Origin: an uncultured Oscillospiraceae bacterium
GTDB lineage: Bacteria > Bacillota > Clostridia > Oscillospirales > Oscillospiraceae
Length of the DNA stretch: 64,000 nt
Assembly: GCA_947624385.1 (NCBI GenBank)
Contig: CANQJZ010000003.1
Location: forward strand, 27,685-91,684
Direction: 5' to 3'
Shown here piece by piece: positions 25,038 to 34,519 of this stretch. The translations under genes were made by a program, and so were the position numbers. The stretch's first letter is position 1. Each line of letters begins with the position of its first letter. The notes beneath the pieces are model-generated. The model was given only the letters and a program-made list of their open reading frames with translations, did no database searches and was not told the origin of the DNA.

Positions 25038-25772
25038 ATGGAATACTACGCAAACACCGGCAAGTCCGTCGCCATCCGGGCCTGCGGCGGCCGGACCTTC
25101 GCCCGCCATGCCATACGGACCCATTTCGTCCGGGTGGGGGAGAGCTACGTGGACCTGATCGAGACATACGTCAAGCCCTTCTGGCGGCCGGGGGACATCT
25201 TATCCGTCAGCGAGAAGGTGATCGCCCTGTGTCAGGGCCGCGTGGTCACGGAGGATGAGGTGCGGCCCGGCCTCTGGGCGAAATTCCTATCCCGCTTTGT
25301 CCATCAGACCCCCGCCGGACCGGGGATGGGCCTGCCGGTGAAGATGCAGTTTGCCATCAACACCTGCGGCCTGAAGCGGGTGATACAGGCCGCCCTCTGC
25401 GCTGGGCTTGACAAGCTCCGGGGCATCCACGGCACCTTTTACGACATGCTTGGCCCGGAGGTCCGGGGTCTGGACGGCTTTTTCGGCCGGGACATCCCGG
25501 AGTACGCCCACATGGGCGTGCGCATACCCAGCAAGCCGGACCGGGTGTGCGACGAGGTATACGAAAAGACGGGCGTGACCATGATGATCGTGGACGCCAA
25601 CGATCTGGACATCGAGCTGCTGGGAAAGTGTACAAAGCTGCAAAACTGGTCCAACGCGGCGCTGCTGTCGCTCATCGCGGACAACCCGGCGGGCCAGGAC
25701 CGGCAGCTCACCCCGTTCATCCTCATACGGGAAGTACACGACGACGCAGCGACAGGGAGGGAAAAGGCATGA
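25038..25772 (+). CDS. CofE-like (F420-0:glutamate ligase fold) protein, paralog 2
   Basis: 244 residues, clearly paralogous to 905-1609: THFVRVGESYVDLIETYV, PGDILSVSEKVIALCQ, KMQFAINTCGLK, FYDMLGPEVRGLDGFF, VDANDLDIELLG and LTPFILIR. The CofE GD...EK motif is intact. It overlaps by four bases (ATGA) a gene for an exported NlpC/P60-like protein, which suggests an envelope or peptide-crosslink substrate rather than F420. The ATG at 25038 follows ACAGGAGGCGCC. Confidence 0.75.
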   Translation: MEYYANTGKSVAIRACGGRTFARHAIRTHFVRVGESYVDLIETYVKPFWRPGDILSVSEKVIALCQGRVVTEDEVRPGLWAKFLSRFVHQTPAGPGMGLPVKMQFAINTCGLKRVIQAALCAGLDKLRGIHGTFYDMLGPEVRGLDGFFGRDIPEYAHMGVRIPSKPDRVCDEVYEKTGVTMMIVDANDLDIELLGKCTKLQNWSNAALLSLIADNPAGQDRQLTPFILIREVHDDAATGREKA

Positions 25773-26569
25773 GACGCGCAAAATCTGGGAAAAAGCGGAC
25801 AGGTATCCTGCTGGCGGCGCTTATTTGCGCCGGGGCGTTGGCGGCGTTTTTGCTGCTGCGCGCACGGCCTGACAGGCGGCTTTCCTTGGCCTACGACTGG
25901 CAGCCCCCAAGCCCGGCCGCTGCCGCGCAAAGCCCGGAGGGGGCCAGTCCCGACCCCGGCGAGCTGTACCAGCGGCTGGAGTGGAAGCCGGGCCAGTTCG
26001 TCCTGGTCCAGTACGGCACGGGCTCGTCCACGGCTCTGGACACAAGCGGCTTTTCGGACCCGGACAGGAAAAACAGCCTGGATCTGGCCGCCTGGGCGGA
26101 GATGGCCTGGGAGAACCAGTGGGGCTACGTCTGGGGGACTTTTGGTCAGGTCCTGTCCGGCGACCTGCTGGCCGGCAAGCTGGACCAGTATCCGGACGCC
26201 CTGGGCCCGTACGAGCAGCTTGTCCGGGAGAAGTGGATGGGCCGGCGGGTGGCGGACTGCGTGGGGCTGGTCAAAAGCTACGGCTGGTACGACCCGGACA
26301 CCGGCGGCATCGAGTACGCCTCCGGGAATATGCCGGACGTGGGCACGGACGGCATGTGGGAGGCCGCCACGGTCAAGGGGGACATCGACACCATGCCGGA
26401 CCAGCCGGGGGTGCTGGTCTATTCCAGCGAGGGGCACTTGGGCGTTTACGTCGGCGACGGCTATGCCATCGAGGCCATATCCCACGCCGGGGGCGTGGTG
26501 AAGACAAAGGTGGCCGACCGGCCCTGGACCGGCTGGATGCAGTGCCCCTATATCCATTACGGCGACTGA
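25769..26569 (+). CDS. Exported NlpC/P60-like cysteine hydrolase
   Basis: 266 residues: N-terminal membrane anchor (TGILLAALICAGALAAFLLL), a Pro/Ala linker, then a domain with MGRRVADCVGLVKSYGW (candidate catalytic Cys) and GHLGVYVGDGYAIEA (candidate catalytic His), the usual NlpC/P60 order. It probably cuts peptidoglycan peptides outside the membrane. The match is by pattern and weaker than for classical members. Translationally coupled to the CofE-like gene; a perfect terminator follows. Confidence 0.7.
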   Translation: MRRAKSGKKRTGILLAALICAGALAAFLLLRARPDRRLSLAYDWQPPSPAAAAQSPEGASPDPGELYQRLEWKPGQFVLVQYGTGSSTALDTSGFSDPDRKNSLDLAAWAEMAWENQWGYVWGTFGQVLSGDLLAGKLDQYPDALGPYEQLVREKWMGRRVADCVGLVKSYGWYDPDTGGIEYASGNMPDVGTDGMWEAATVKGDIDTMPDQPGVLVYSSEGHLGVYVGDGYAIEAISHAGGVVKTKVADRPWTGWMQCPYIHYGD

Positions 26570-26604
26570 AATACGCCGGGAGAGCTCTCCCGGCGTATTA
26601 TTTT
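26570..26604 (+). terminator. Terminator after the NlpC/P60-like gene
   Basis: 30-bp perfect palindrome with arms AATACGCCGGGAGAG and CTCTCCCGGCGTATT, followed by ATTTT. Confidence 0.85.
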
Positions 26605-26631
26605 GACAACCGCTCCAATATGTGTTAATAT
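26603..26631 (+). promoter_or_regulatory. Promoter of the FakA-like domain gene
   Basis: TTGACA, 17-nt spacer, TAATAT, directly behind the previous terminator. Confidence 0.75.
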
Positions 26632-26686
26632 ATCAATATCTATGCACGTGGATAAGGCACACATAACACATTTAGGAGAATCATAC

Positions 26687-26938
26687 ATGCTGGAATACCG
26701 TTTTGACACCCAGCTCCTCATCGAGGGGCACGATTTGGATGAGGACGCCATTCACGACTACATCATGGCGAACATCCCCGGCGACTGTCTGCTGGCCGTG
26801 GGCGACGAGGACCTCATCAAGATCCACTTCCACACCAACGTGCCCTGGAAGGTTTTGGAGTACGCCTCCGGCCTGGGGGACATCTACGACGTGGTGGTGG
26901 AAAACATGGAGCGGCAGGAAAACGGCCTGAAGGGCTGA
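26687..26938 (+). CDS. Stand-alone FakA/DAK C-terminal-type domain
   Basis: 83 residues resembling one domain of fatty-acid kinase FakA and other DAK-family proteins (YRFDTQLLIEGHDLDEDAIH; LLAVGDEDLIKIHFHTNVPW; KVLEYASGLGDIYDVVVENM). In FakA this part follows the kinase domain and carries the HxHTxxP motif. Here it is alone, with its own strong promoter, an AGGAG site eight nucleotides before ATG and its own terminator, so it is a real small gene and not a fragment. It may bind or regulate a DegV/FakB- or FakA-like partner. Confidence 0.72.
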   Translation: MLEYRFDTQLLIEGHDLDEDAIHDYIMANIPGDCLLAVGDEDLIKIHFHTNVPWKVLEYASGLGDIYDVVVENMERQENGLKG

Positions 26939-26953
26939 TCATACCGCAAAGAT

Positions 26954-26980
26954 CCCCGGCTCGCACGAGCCGGGGGTTTT
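26954..26980 (+). terminator. Terminator after the FakA-like gene
   Basis: CCCCGGCTCG / CGAGCCGGGG stem followed by GTTTTG. Confidence 0.8.
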
Positions 26981-27055
26981 GTTGCGGGCCGCCGCAAGGA
27001 GCTTTTCCCCGCCAGGTTAGCAGAGTGATAACGAACACGCCAACATGAAAGGACC

Positions 27056-27085
27056 TTGACAAGGCGAGGAAAACAGTTATATAAT
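27056..27085 (+). promoter_or_regulatory. Promoter of a small structured RNA
   Basis: TTGACA, 18-nt spacer, TATAAT. No open reading frame follows; a terminator lies about 105 nt downstream. Confidence 0.75.
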
Positions 27086-27091
27086 AAACCT

Positions 27092-27198
27092 GCGGAAACC
27101 CGAAACGGTGCCGCAACGACGTGTTACTTCAATCCGGGGCTACGGCCCCAAGACAGTCGTAAGCCGCCTGGCTGCAACAGACGGCTTACTTTTTCTTT
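27092..27198 (+). ncRNA. Candidate antisense antitoxin RNA
   Basis: About 107 nt from a strong promoter to a terminator. Stems: TGCGG/CCGCA near 27090-27114; ACGAC/GTCGT enclosing GGGGC-TACG-GCCCC (27136-27149); terminal GTAAGCCG (27159-27166)/CGGCTTAC (27182-27189) followed by TTTTTCTTT. Its 3' end overlaps the last codons of the small hydrophobic peptide on the other strand, the arrangement of RatA/TxpA-type type I toxin-antitoxin pairs. Start inferred from promoter spacing. Confidence 0.55.
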
Positions 27199-27272
27199 CT
27201 GTGGTTCTCTATGTAGCACCAGATCGCAAAAGCGAACCCGGCGATGCTGCACAAGCTACCAAGGACAGTCAA
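27186..27272 (-). CDS. Small hydrophobic toxin-like peptide (type I TA candidate)
   Basis: 28 residues from a TTG start: TVLGSLCSIAGFAFAIW is one membrane helix, followed by a basic tail ENHRKKK, the form of type I toxins. The start is uncertain: AAAGGA on the minus strand (27293-27288) is 9 nt from an ATT codon at 27278, giving 30 residues, and 15 nt from the TTG. Its 3' end is overlapped by a strongly promoted antisense RNA. Too short for automatic gene finders. Confidence 0.45.
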   Translation of the reverse strand: MTVLGSLCSIAGFAFAIWCYIENHRKKK

Positions 27273-27387
27273 AGTAATCGTGCATCATCCTTTCTTGGGA
27301 GTGATCACCCCGCAAGAGCAATGACACATTCACCTTCCGATCTCGCTGTTGCGGGATGTCAGGCACCGTCTTTTTACCGTTACCCAT
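27256..27387 (-). CDS. Possible upstream leader ORF overlapping the toxin-like peptide
   Basis: 43 residues (MGNGKKTVPDIPQQ...ending FDCPW), basic and not membrane-like, overlapping the start of the hydrophobic peptide in another frame. It could couple translation of the toxin, or be chance. An in-frame ATG at 27411 would extend it. No good ribosome site was seen. Confidence 0.25.
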   Translation of the reverse strand: MGNGKKTVPDIPQQRDRKVNVSLLLRGDHSQERMMHDYFDCPW

Positions 27388-27418
27388 TCCGGGAACAGTG
27401 GGTCTCCGCATTGTTTAT

Positions 27419-27460
27419 ATTGTACCATGTCGCGCGGTTCCGCGCAAGCGGGAGCGCGAC
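27419..27460 (-). promoter_or_regulatory. Palindromic promoter module, copy 1 (toxin mRNA promoter)
   Basis: Minus strand: GTCGCGC-TC-CCGC-TTGC-GCGG-AACC-GCGCGAC, then ATGG and TACAAT (27424-27419). TTGCGC 17 nt before TACAAT serves as -35. The same module occurs at 57448-57491 with compensating stem changes. Confidence 0.55.
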
Positions 27461-27504
27461 TGGTATCTTTCTGGTACAACAGCGCGGAGCGGCAGTTGTA
27501 CCAT

Positions 27505-27536
27505 GTCATGCGGTTCCGCGCAAGCGGGAGCGCGAC
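27505..27536 (-). promoter_or_regulatory. Palindromic promoter module, copy 2 (degenerate)
   Basis: The same arrangement on the minus strand with the inner CCGC/GCGG stem and AACC intact, but the outer arm reads GCATGAC and the -10 region TACAAC. Likely a decayed or weaker duplicate, 76 nt from copy 1. Confidence 0.4.
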
Positions 27537-27543
27537 CGCAAAG

Positions 27544-27574
27544 ATCCCCGACGCTTTCCGCGTCGGGGATTTTT
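27544..27574. terminator. Bidirectional terminator
   Basis: ATCCCCGACGC / GCGTCGGGGAT with TTTCC loop and TTTT tail, separating the TA locus from the convergent-side genes. Confidence 0.75.
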
Positions 27575-27590
27575 GTATGTCTGCGCTGAT

Positions 27591-27875
27591 TCAAATGCCG
27601 AAGCCGTAGCTGCGCACGGGCAGGACCTTGTCCGCCAAGGCGGCCTCCGCCTTTTCTTTGTCCGCCACGGCCACCTGGATGGTATAGAGCGTGGTGGGCA
27701 CGGTTTTTTTGTTCATGAATTTCCGGGGGTCTATTTTCGCGCCGCACCCCGGCACGGGCGGCTCCTGGCCCGCAAAGGGAAAGCATTCCAGTCCCGCCTG
27801 ACCCAGAAGCTCCTGGGCCTTTTCCCAGTCCTGCTTGTCCTTGGACCGGTATACCAGCGCCTTTCTCACGAACAT
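27591..27875 (-). CDS. Conserved-looking hypothetical protein
   Basis: 94 residues, soluble, alternating helix and strand (VRKALVYRSKDKQDWEKAQ; LYTIQVAVADKEKAEAALA), with two Cys in AGLECFPF and VPGCGAKID. The second half resembles a small ferredoxin-like or antibiotic-monooxygenase-like strand pattern, but I do not recognise the family. The ATG at 27875 is 11 nt after AAAGGAGG; a TTG six bases upstream is closer to it. It follows groEL with a terminator between. Confidence 0.65.
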   Translation of the reverse strand: MFVRKALVYRSKDKQDWEKAQELLGQAGLECFPFAGQEPPVPGCGAKIDPRKFMNKKTVPTTLYTIQVAVADKEKAEAALADKVLPVRSYGFGI

Positions 27876-27899
27876 AAGCAAACTTTCCTCCTTTGTCCG

Positions 27900-27929
27900 A
27901 AAAAGCCGATGCTCGCACATCGGCTTTTT
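27900..27929. terminator. Bidirectional terminator after groEL
   Basis: AAAAAGCCGATG / CATCGGCTTTTT with CTCGCA loop; A and T tails serve both strands. Confidence 0.85.
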
Positions 27930-27945
27930 CTTTCTGGCGTGTCTC

Positions 27946-29875
<1,930 letters not shown>

Positions 29876-29918
29876 TGTATAGTTGCCTCCTAACAAAGAA
29901 TGTACTGTTTCACAGGTG

Positions 29919-29945
29919 TTAGCACTCATTTCTAACGAGTGCTAA
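29919..29945 (-). promoter_or_regulatory. CIRCE element (HrcA operator) of groESL
   Basis: TTAGCACTC-N9-GAGTGCTAA, an exact match to the CIRCE consensus, 44 nt upstream of groES. HrcA represses here and heat or misfolded protein relieves it. Confidence 0.97.
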
Positions 29946-30029
29946 CATGGTTATAATACCCCATATACCCATTTTCTTCAACTGGCAAGCTGCACAAATT
30001 TGGCACGACGAATTTGTCACCTGTGTCCC

Positions 30030-30947
30030 TCACCGGTCGTTGTTCTTGAACACATCTGCCACCTCGCTGATGGTCATGAACGCCTGGGGGTCGATTTGGT
30101 GGACGATGGTCCGCATCCGGGAGATCTGGAACCGGTTCACCACGAAGTAGATCACCGTCTTTTCTGCGTTGGAGTACCCGCCCACGGCGGCGATCCTGGT
30201 GGTGCCGCACTGGAAGGTCCCGATCAACGCGTCGCTGATCTGGTCGGGCTTATCCGTCACGATGACCACCTCCTTGGACCGGTCGAATCCCTCTACGATG
30301 AAGTCCACGGTCTTCAGGCCCGCCATATAGGTGACAATGGAGTAAAGCGGCAGTATCCAACTTTGGATGACGCACCCGCACACGATATACAGCAGCACGT
30401 TATAGATCATCACGAAGGAACCCACGGTGATATTGAGGCTCTTGGCGAAGATCACGGCCATAACGTCCACGCCGTCGATGGCTCCGCCGTAACGGATGGT
30501 GAGGCCGCTGCCCACCCCCGAGATGATGCCGCCGAACAGGGCGCACAGCAGCAGGTCCTCTCCCGCCAGGGGCGAGGCCATGCTCACGTCAATGGGCAGC
30601 ACGTCGGTGATGAGCCAGGAGGCCGCCGCGTACACGCTCACCGCGAAAAGGGAGTAGACCGTGAAGGCCGCACCCTGCTTTTTCGCGCCGAACAGGAACA
30701 GCGGTATGTTCAAAAGCAGCAGGAACACCGACAGGCTCATAGCCTCCGGCGTGATCTGCGAAAGCAGGATGGAGGCGCCGGAAACGCCGCTGTCATAAAG
30801 GTGGACCGGCGCCAGGAACACCGTCACGCCGAAGGCGTTCACGCACCCGGCCAGAAACAGCATCGGGAAGTTCCTCCACCGCAGCGTCCCCAATACCCGC
30901 GCCAGCTTATTTTTGATCTTCTCTCTCGTTTTCATCCTCGTTTTCAT
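30030..30947 (-). CDS. YitT family membrane protein (DUF161/DUF2179)
   Basis: 305 residues. Five to six membrane helices (about 25-195) with the family motifs DSGVSGASILLSQ and RYGGAIDGVDVMAVIF, then a cytoplasmic DUF2179 domain (about 215-300; KEVVIVTDKPDQISDALI, RIAAVGGYSNAEKTVIYFVV). Transport role unknown. No strong ribosome site precedes the ATG at 30947; ATG at 30935 is an alternative. Confidence 0.9.
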   Translation of the reverse strand: MKTRMKTREKIKNKLARVLGTLRWRNFPMLFLAGCVNAFGVTVFLAPVHLYDSGVSGASILLSQITPEAMSLSVFLLLLNIPLFLFGAKKQGAAFTVYSLFAVSVYAAASWLITDVLPIDVSMASPLAGEDLLLCALFGGIISGVGSGLTIRYGGAIDGVDVMAVIFAKSLNITVGSFVMIYNVLLYIVCGCVIQSWILPLYSIVTYMAGLKTVDFIVEGFDRSKEVVIVTDKPDQISDALIGTFQCGTTRIAAVGGYSNAEKTVIYFVVNRFQISRMRTIVHQIDPQAFMTISEVADVFKNNDR

Positions 30948-31027
30948 CGTTATACCCCATACCCATCACCTGACGGCGATACCATATTGACGGCCCCTTG
31001 ACACGGTTTACTGCCGAAGCTAAGATC

Positions 31028-31080
31028 CGGCCCCCTCTGACGAGGGAGGTGGCGCGGCTCCGCCGCGTCGGAGGGAGAGA
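31028..31080 (+). repeat. Family B palindromic repeat, diverged copy
   Basis: CCCCCTCTGACGAGGGAGG, then GCGCGGC...GCCGCGTC and GGAGGGAG, the same layout as the other family B copies with altered stem bases. Confidence 0.6.
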
Positions 31081-31083
31081 TAT

Positions 31084-31929
31084 TTAAATGCCTGCCCCCG
31101 CCACCAGCGCGCCATACGCCTCCGGATGCCGATACTTGTCCCCCATGATCTCATGGGCCCGGTACTGGCGCAGCCGGTCCAGGTCCAGCTCGGCGATGTA
31201 GACCCCTTCCTGCTCCGGCGCCTCAAAGACGCACATGTCCCTTGACCCGGGCTCGTCGGGCAGCCAGGCCACGCCGTCGAACAGCGTAGAGCGGCCGTTG
31301 CAGTCCGGCTGGCCCTGGGGATAGTTGCAGGTGGCCACCGCCATCATATTCTCATATGCCCTGGTGCGCAGCGCCGACAGGCGGTTGAGCTCCATGGGGC
31401 AGGCGTTGGGGGCCAGCACCAGCTCCGCACCCTGGAGCATCAGCAGCCGGGCGCTCTCGGGAAACTCCCGGTCAAAGCAGATCATCGCGCCCACTTTCAC
31501 CCTGTCGCGCCCCAGGTCCAGCTCGGTCACGGAGAACCCCTCGCCGGGGGAGAGCACCTTTTCCAGGTCAAAGGCGCAGGTGTGGACCTTTGCGTAGTGC
31601 AGCCGCCGCTGCCCGCGGCCGTCAAAGAGGACCACAGAGTTCAGTGGCTTTGGCTCGTGGCGTTCCAGAAAGGTGACCGCGATCGCCATATGCAGCTCCG
31701 CGGCCAGCTCCCCGAAGGCCGCCACGAAGGGCCCGTCGGCGGGGATCGCCAGCGCCCGGAGCGCTTGTTCGTCCTGGGGCAGGGCGTACCCGTCGCTCCA
31801 CATCTCCGGGAACAGCGCGATGTCCGCGCCCAGCTCCTTTGCCCTCCGGCACGCCGCCATGCCCTTTTCCAGCTGTTCCTGCACCCCGCCGCAGGGCAGC
31901 AGCTGCAAAAACGCAATTTTGATATCCAT
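31084..31929 (-). CDS. Carbon-nitrogen hydrolase (nitrilase superfamily)
   Basis: 281 residues with the catalytic triad in order: Glu in LFPEMWSDGY (about 43), Lys in HYAKVHTCAF (about 113), Cys in GAMICFDREFPES (about 150). It hydrolyses an amide or nitrile bond; the family includes omega-amidase and N-carbamoyl-amine amidases. No pathway neighbour points to a substrate. ATG at 31929 follows AAGGAGGACC. Confidence 0.9.
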   Translation of the reverse strand: MDIKIAFLQLLPCGGVQEQLEKGMAACRRAKELGADIALFPEMWSDGYALPQDEQALRALAIPADGPFVAAFGELAAELHMAIAVTFLERHEPKPLNSVVLFDGRGQRRLHYAKVHTCAFDLEKVLSPGEGFSVTELDLGRDRVKVGAMICFDREFPESARLLMLQGAELVLAPNACPMELNRLSALRTRAYENMMAVATCNYPQGQPDCNGRSTLFDGVAWLPDEPGSRDMCVFEAPEQEGVYIAELDLDRLRQYRAHEIMGDKYRHPEAYGALVAGAGI

Positions 31930-31983
31930 ATTTTGGTCCTCCTTATCAAAAAGTGCGCCATTTATAAAGCCGTGTGCGACAAA

Positions 31984-32652
31984 CTACACTTCTTTGAGAA
32001 GCGGCAGGAGCGTTGCAAAATAGGAGATCGCATTATATCCCGCGTGGGCCGTTATGCAGCACATAAGAGAGTTTGTCCGCATATACAGCAGGCCCAATAC
32101 GATGCCGCAGACCAGGGCCGAGAGCGTTTGCACCATGTTGAAATGCAGCAGCGCAAAAAACAACGACGATATACCCAGCGCGGCGGCCCTGCCATAGCTG
32201 ACGGACAAGCCTTCCAGCAGAAAACCACGCATCAATATTTCTTCCATGACCGGCGCGAGGATACAAACCTGAATGAAACTGATCACCGGCGTTTCGCTCA
32301 AATGCTGCAGCGTCTGCCGAGAGCGTTCCTCGCTCCCCGGCAGCATCCTCTCAAAAACAGGGCCCAGAAATTTATCCAGCAGAACGTACAGCGCCGCCGC
32401 GCAGACCACCGCCAATAATATACCCTGCGGGGAGGTCCCTCTCACGATATCGATCTGAAAACGAAGCTTTACTCTTAACAGGTGCAGAAAGCCGCCCATG
32501 CACAGCGCGATCGATATGACGTTCAGCAGCCTTGCGTGGCCGGGCGCTGTTTTTCTCCATATCGCCACGTCCAAAAACGTATAGAACAGCATAACGCCGA
32601 ACCAGGCGATGACCCACAAAGCGCCCTGGCCCACAGATACCCCTTTGTCCAT
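31984..32652 (-). CDS. CPBP family intramembrane metalloprotease
   Basis: 222 residues, several membrane helices and all three CPBP motifs: MEEILMRGFLLEG (EExxxR), FALLHF (FxxxH) and TAHAGYN (HxxxN). Related to Rce1 and to bacteriocin self-immunity proteins. The ATG at 32652 is chosen because it lies 8 nt after the stop of the upstream gene; the open frame to 32781 overlaps that gene. It ends in TAG. Confidence 0.87.
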   Translation of the reverse strand: MDKGVSVGQGALWVIAWFGVMLFYTFLDVAIWRKTAPGHARLLNVISIALCMGGFLHLLRVKLRFQIDIVRGTSPQGILLAVVCAAALYVLLDKFLGPVFERMLPGSEERSRQTLQHLSETPVISFIQVCILAPVMEEILMRGFLLEGLSVSYGRAAALGISSLFFALLHFNMVQTLSALVCGIVLGLLYMRTNSLMCCITAHAGYNAISYFATLLPLLKEV

Positions 32653-32660
32653 ATTCTTTG

Positions 32661-33332
32661 TTACCCTTGTAAACCGACTGACCCGATTTTGTCCCTGATA
32701 CGAAGACATGCCTCTGTGTGCATGATCCAATGCCTTGAAAACGGCATTTGGATCAATCCGCGAATATCTTTCCCGCACCAATAGTCAACGAGCCATATGG
32801 CTTTTTCATCATTGCTCACGACGTTCAACGATTTTAAGCGCGCTTTTCTCTCCTCCGATATTCTCATTTTCAGCATATCGAAGGACAGGCCATCCACTAT
32901 CTTTTCCGTGCTTTCCTTTACCTCCGATATGTAGGAATACAGTTCCTCTAAATCGAGCTGCCTTGAGAGATCCGCTATCTGGTATTTTACCAGTTCATTG
33001 CCTGTCGTGATGATCGGAGAATGGATGCGCTGCTGATAGCCGCCCGAAAAAAACACCTGTTCGGTCCCGTCGATCAGCGTATGGGCGACGATATCCTCGA
33101 TACGGAAAATATGCCATATGGAATAAGCGATCGTTTTACAATGGTAACCGTTCGCGTTTACAAAAGGGATCGCGTCGAAATCTTCTCTTGTCAGGTCCGA
33201 CCTGAAGGACGATATGACCCGCATCAGTTCGTCTCGCAGCGCAAACAACGTGTTGAATCCTTCTCTGCAGGTATCTTTCTTTTTGATCTGCGCTTGCATG
33301 GAGCTATTTCGTTCAGACCATTCTTTGTTCAT
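32661..33332 (-). CDS. DinB-like protein
   Basis: 223 residues, mostly helical. The ANGYHCKTIAYSIWHIFRIE region and a later FSRHWIMHTEAC supply His residues of the type that bind metal in DinB/YfiT four-helix bundles. The fold assignment is tentative. AGGTGAGGG precedes the ATG at 33332. AT-richer and with more varied codons than the surrounding genes; together with the CPBP gene it may have been acquired. Function unknown, perhaps thiol- or damage-related. Confidence 0.65.
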   Translation of the reverse strand: MNKEWSERNSSMQAQIKKKDTCREGFNTLFALRDELMRVISSFRSDLTREDFDAIPFVNANGYHCKTIAYSIWHIFRIEDIVAHTLIDGTEQVFFSGGYQQRIHSPIITTGNELVKYQIADLSRQLDLEELYSYISEVKESTEKIVDGLSFDMLKMRISEERKARLKSLNVVSNDEKAIWLVDYWCGKDIRGLIQMPFSRHWIMHTEACLRIRDKIGSVGLQG

Positions 33333-33431
33333 ATCCCTCACCTATAAGTCCTGACTTGTCCGTATTCGGCGTGCAGGGCACGATCTCCCGTTTTGTCCCG
33401 TCAGCCAGCTTTCTCCCTCTCCCGCGCCCCG

Positions 33432-34277
33432 TCACAGCGCCGTTTTGTAGCACATATACGCCCCCACGCACCGAAACCCCAGGGCCAGCGCGTCCGCCTG
33501 GGTCTCGTCGTCGTTAAAAAACACCATGGACCCGGCCCCGTCGGCCCTGGCCCCGTTCAGCGCCGCCGTCACCAGCGCCCGGTAGGCCCGCTCGTCATAG
33601 CCGTCGGCGAAAAACAGCGCGAATATCTCCCCCATCTCGCTGTCCCGCCGGGCCTGAAGCGCTCCCATCGGCACGCCGCCGGGCATATACAGCAGCAGCC
33701 GCTACTCGTCCATGTCCGCCAGCAGCCGGTCCGAGTTCCAGTACATATCCTCAACCTGGGCGTGGAGGGCCCGGAACAGGTCATAATTCTCCCGCGTCAC
33801 CGGTACCACGTCCGGGTCCTGCGGCCGGACCTCGTATCGGTCCAGGTCGAACACGTCGTTGAAGTCCCGCTCGATGCAGGCAAAGCCCCCGGCTTCCAAT
33901 GCCGCTTCCGCCTGGGTGTTCTCCCCGGGGAATTTCATATAGAGCTCGCTTCCGGGAAAGCGCTCCCGGGCGAAGGCGGTGAACTCCGCTATGGCGTCGC
34001 CCATCCCCTCGGCGATATTGAAGGAGCAGGTGTCCAGATATTTGTCCTCGGCGAGATAATAATAGTGTATCCACCCGGCGATTTTGCCGTCCCGCTCATA
34101 GAGCAAAATGTCCTCGTTCGCCCGCTCATAGGCCCGCAGGGACCGCTCCACAAAATCCGCCTTGGTCTTTATCCCGTCGGTATAGGTGGGATAGCCGGAC
34201 CGGGCCGGGTCCAGCGCCAGGGCGTATATAAAGTCTATGTATTTGTCAAAATCCTCTCTCTTCAGCGGCGTCAGCAT
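33432..34277 (-). pseudogene. GNAT-type acetyltransferase with in-frame stop
   Basis: One continuous frame apart from a TAG at 33704-33702. The first part (191 residues, MLTPLKREDFDKYIDF... to LLADMDE) and the second (RLLLYMPGGVPMGALQARRD ... to YMCYKTAL) read as one protein of about 281 residues with a C-terminal GNAT domain. A single G-to-A change of TGG (Trp) would explain the stop. AGGAG eight bases upstream fixes the start at 34277; no other damage is seen, so it is recent or a sequence error. Confidence 0.75.
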
Positions 34278-34330
34278 GGTTTTGTCTCCTGTGGTATGTT
34301 TTAGGGGTGATGGAGCGATGTAAGCGACGA

Positions 34331-34504
34331 TCATTCGTCCGGTTTGCCGTTCTTCCCACTCCGCATGATCTTGGATATGCAGTACACAAGAAGCAGCACA
34401 GATCCCGCCAGGCGCATGACATCCTGAGGGACGCCCTCCACAAAGAAGCTCCCCAGCAATAAAACGACGCTGATCGCCCCCAGCACAGAAATGACTTTAT
34501 TCAT
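34331..34504 (-). CDS. Small two-helix membrane protein
   Basis: 57 residues with two hydrophobic segments (VISVLGAISVVLLLGSFF and VMRLAGSVLLVLYCISKIM) and a polar C-terminus. AAGGAGGA overlaps the stop of the upstream methyltransferase and sits eight nucleotides before the ATG at 34504, so translation is probably coupled. Not recognised. Confidence 0.65.
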   Translation of the reverse strand: MNKVISVLGAISVVLLLGSFFVEGVPQDVMRLAGSVLLLVYCISKIMRSGKNGKPDE

Positions 34505-34519
34505 GTGCATTGTCCTCCT

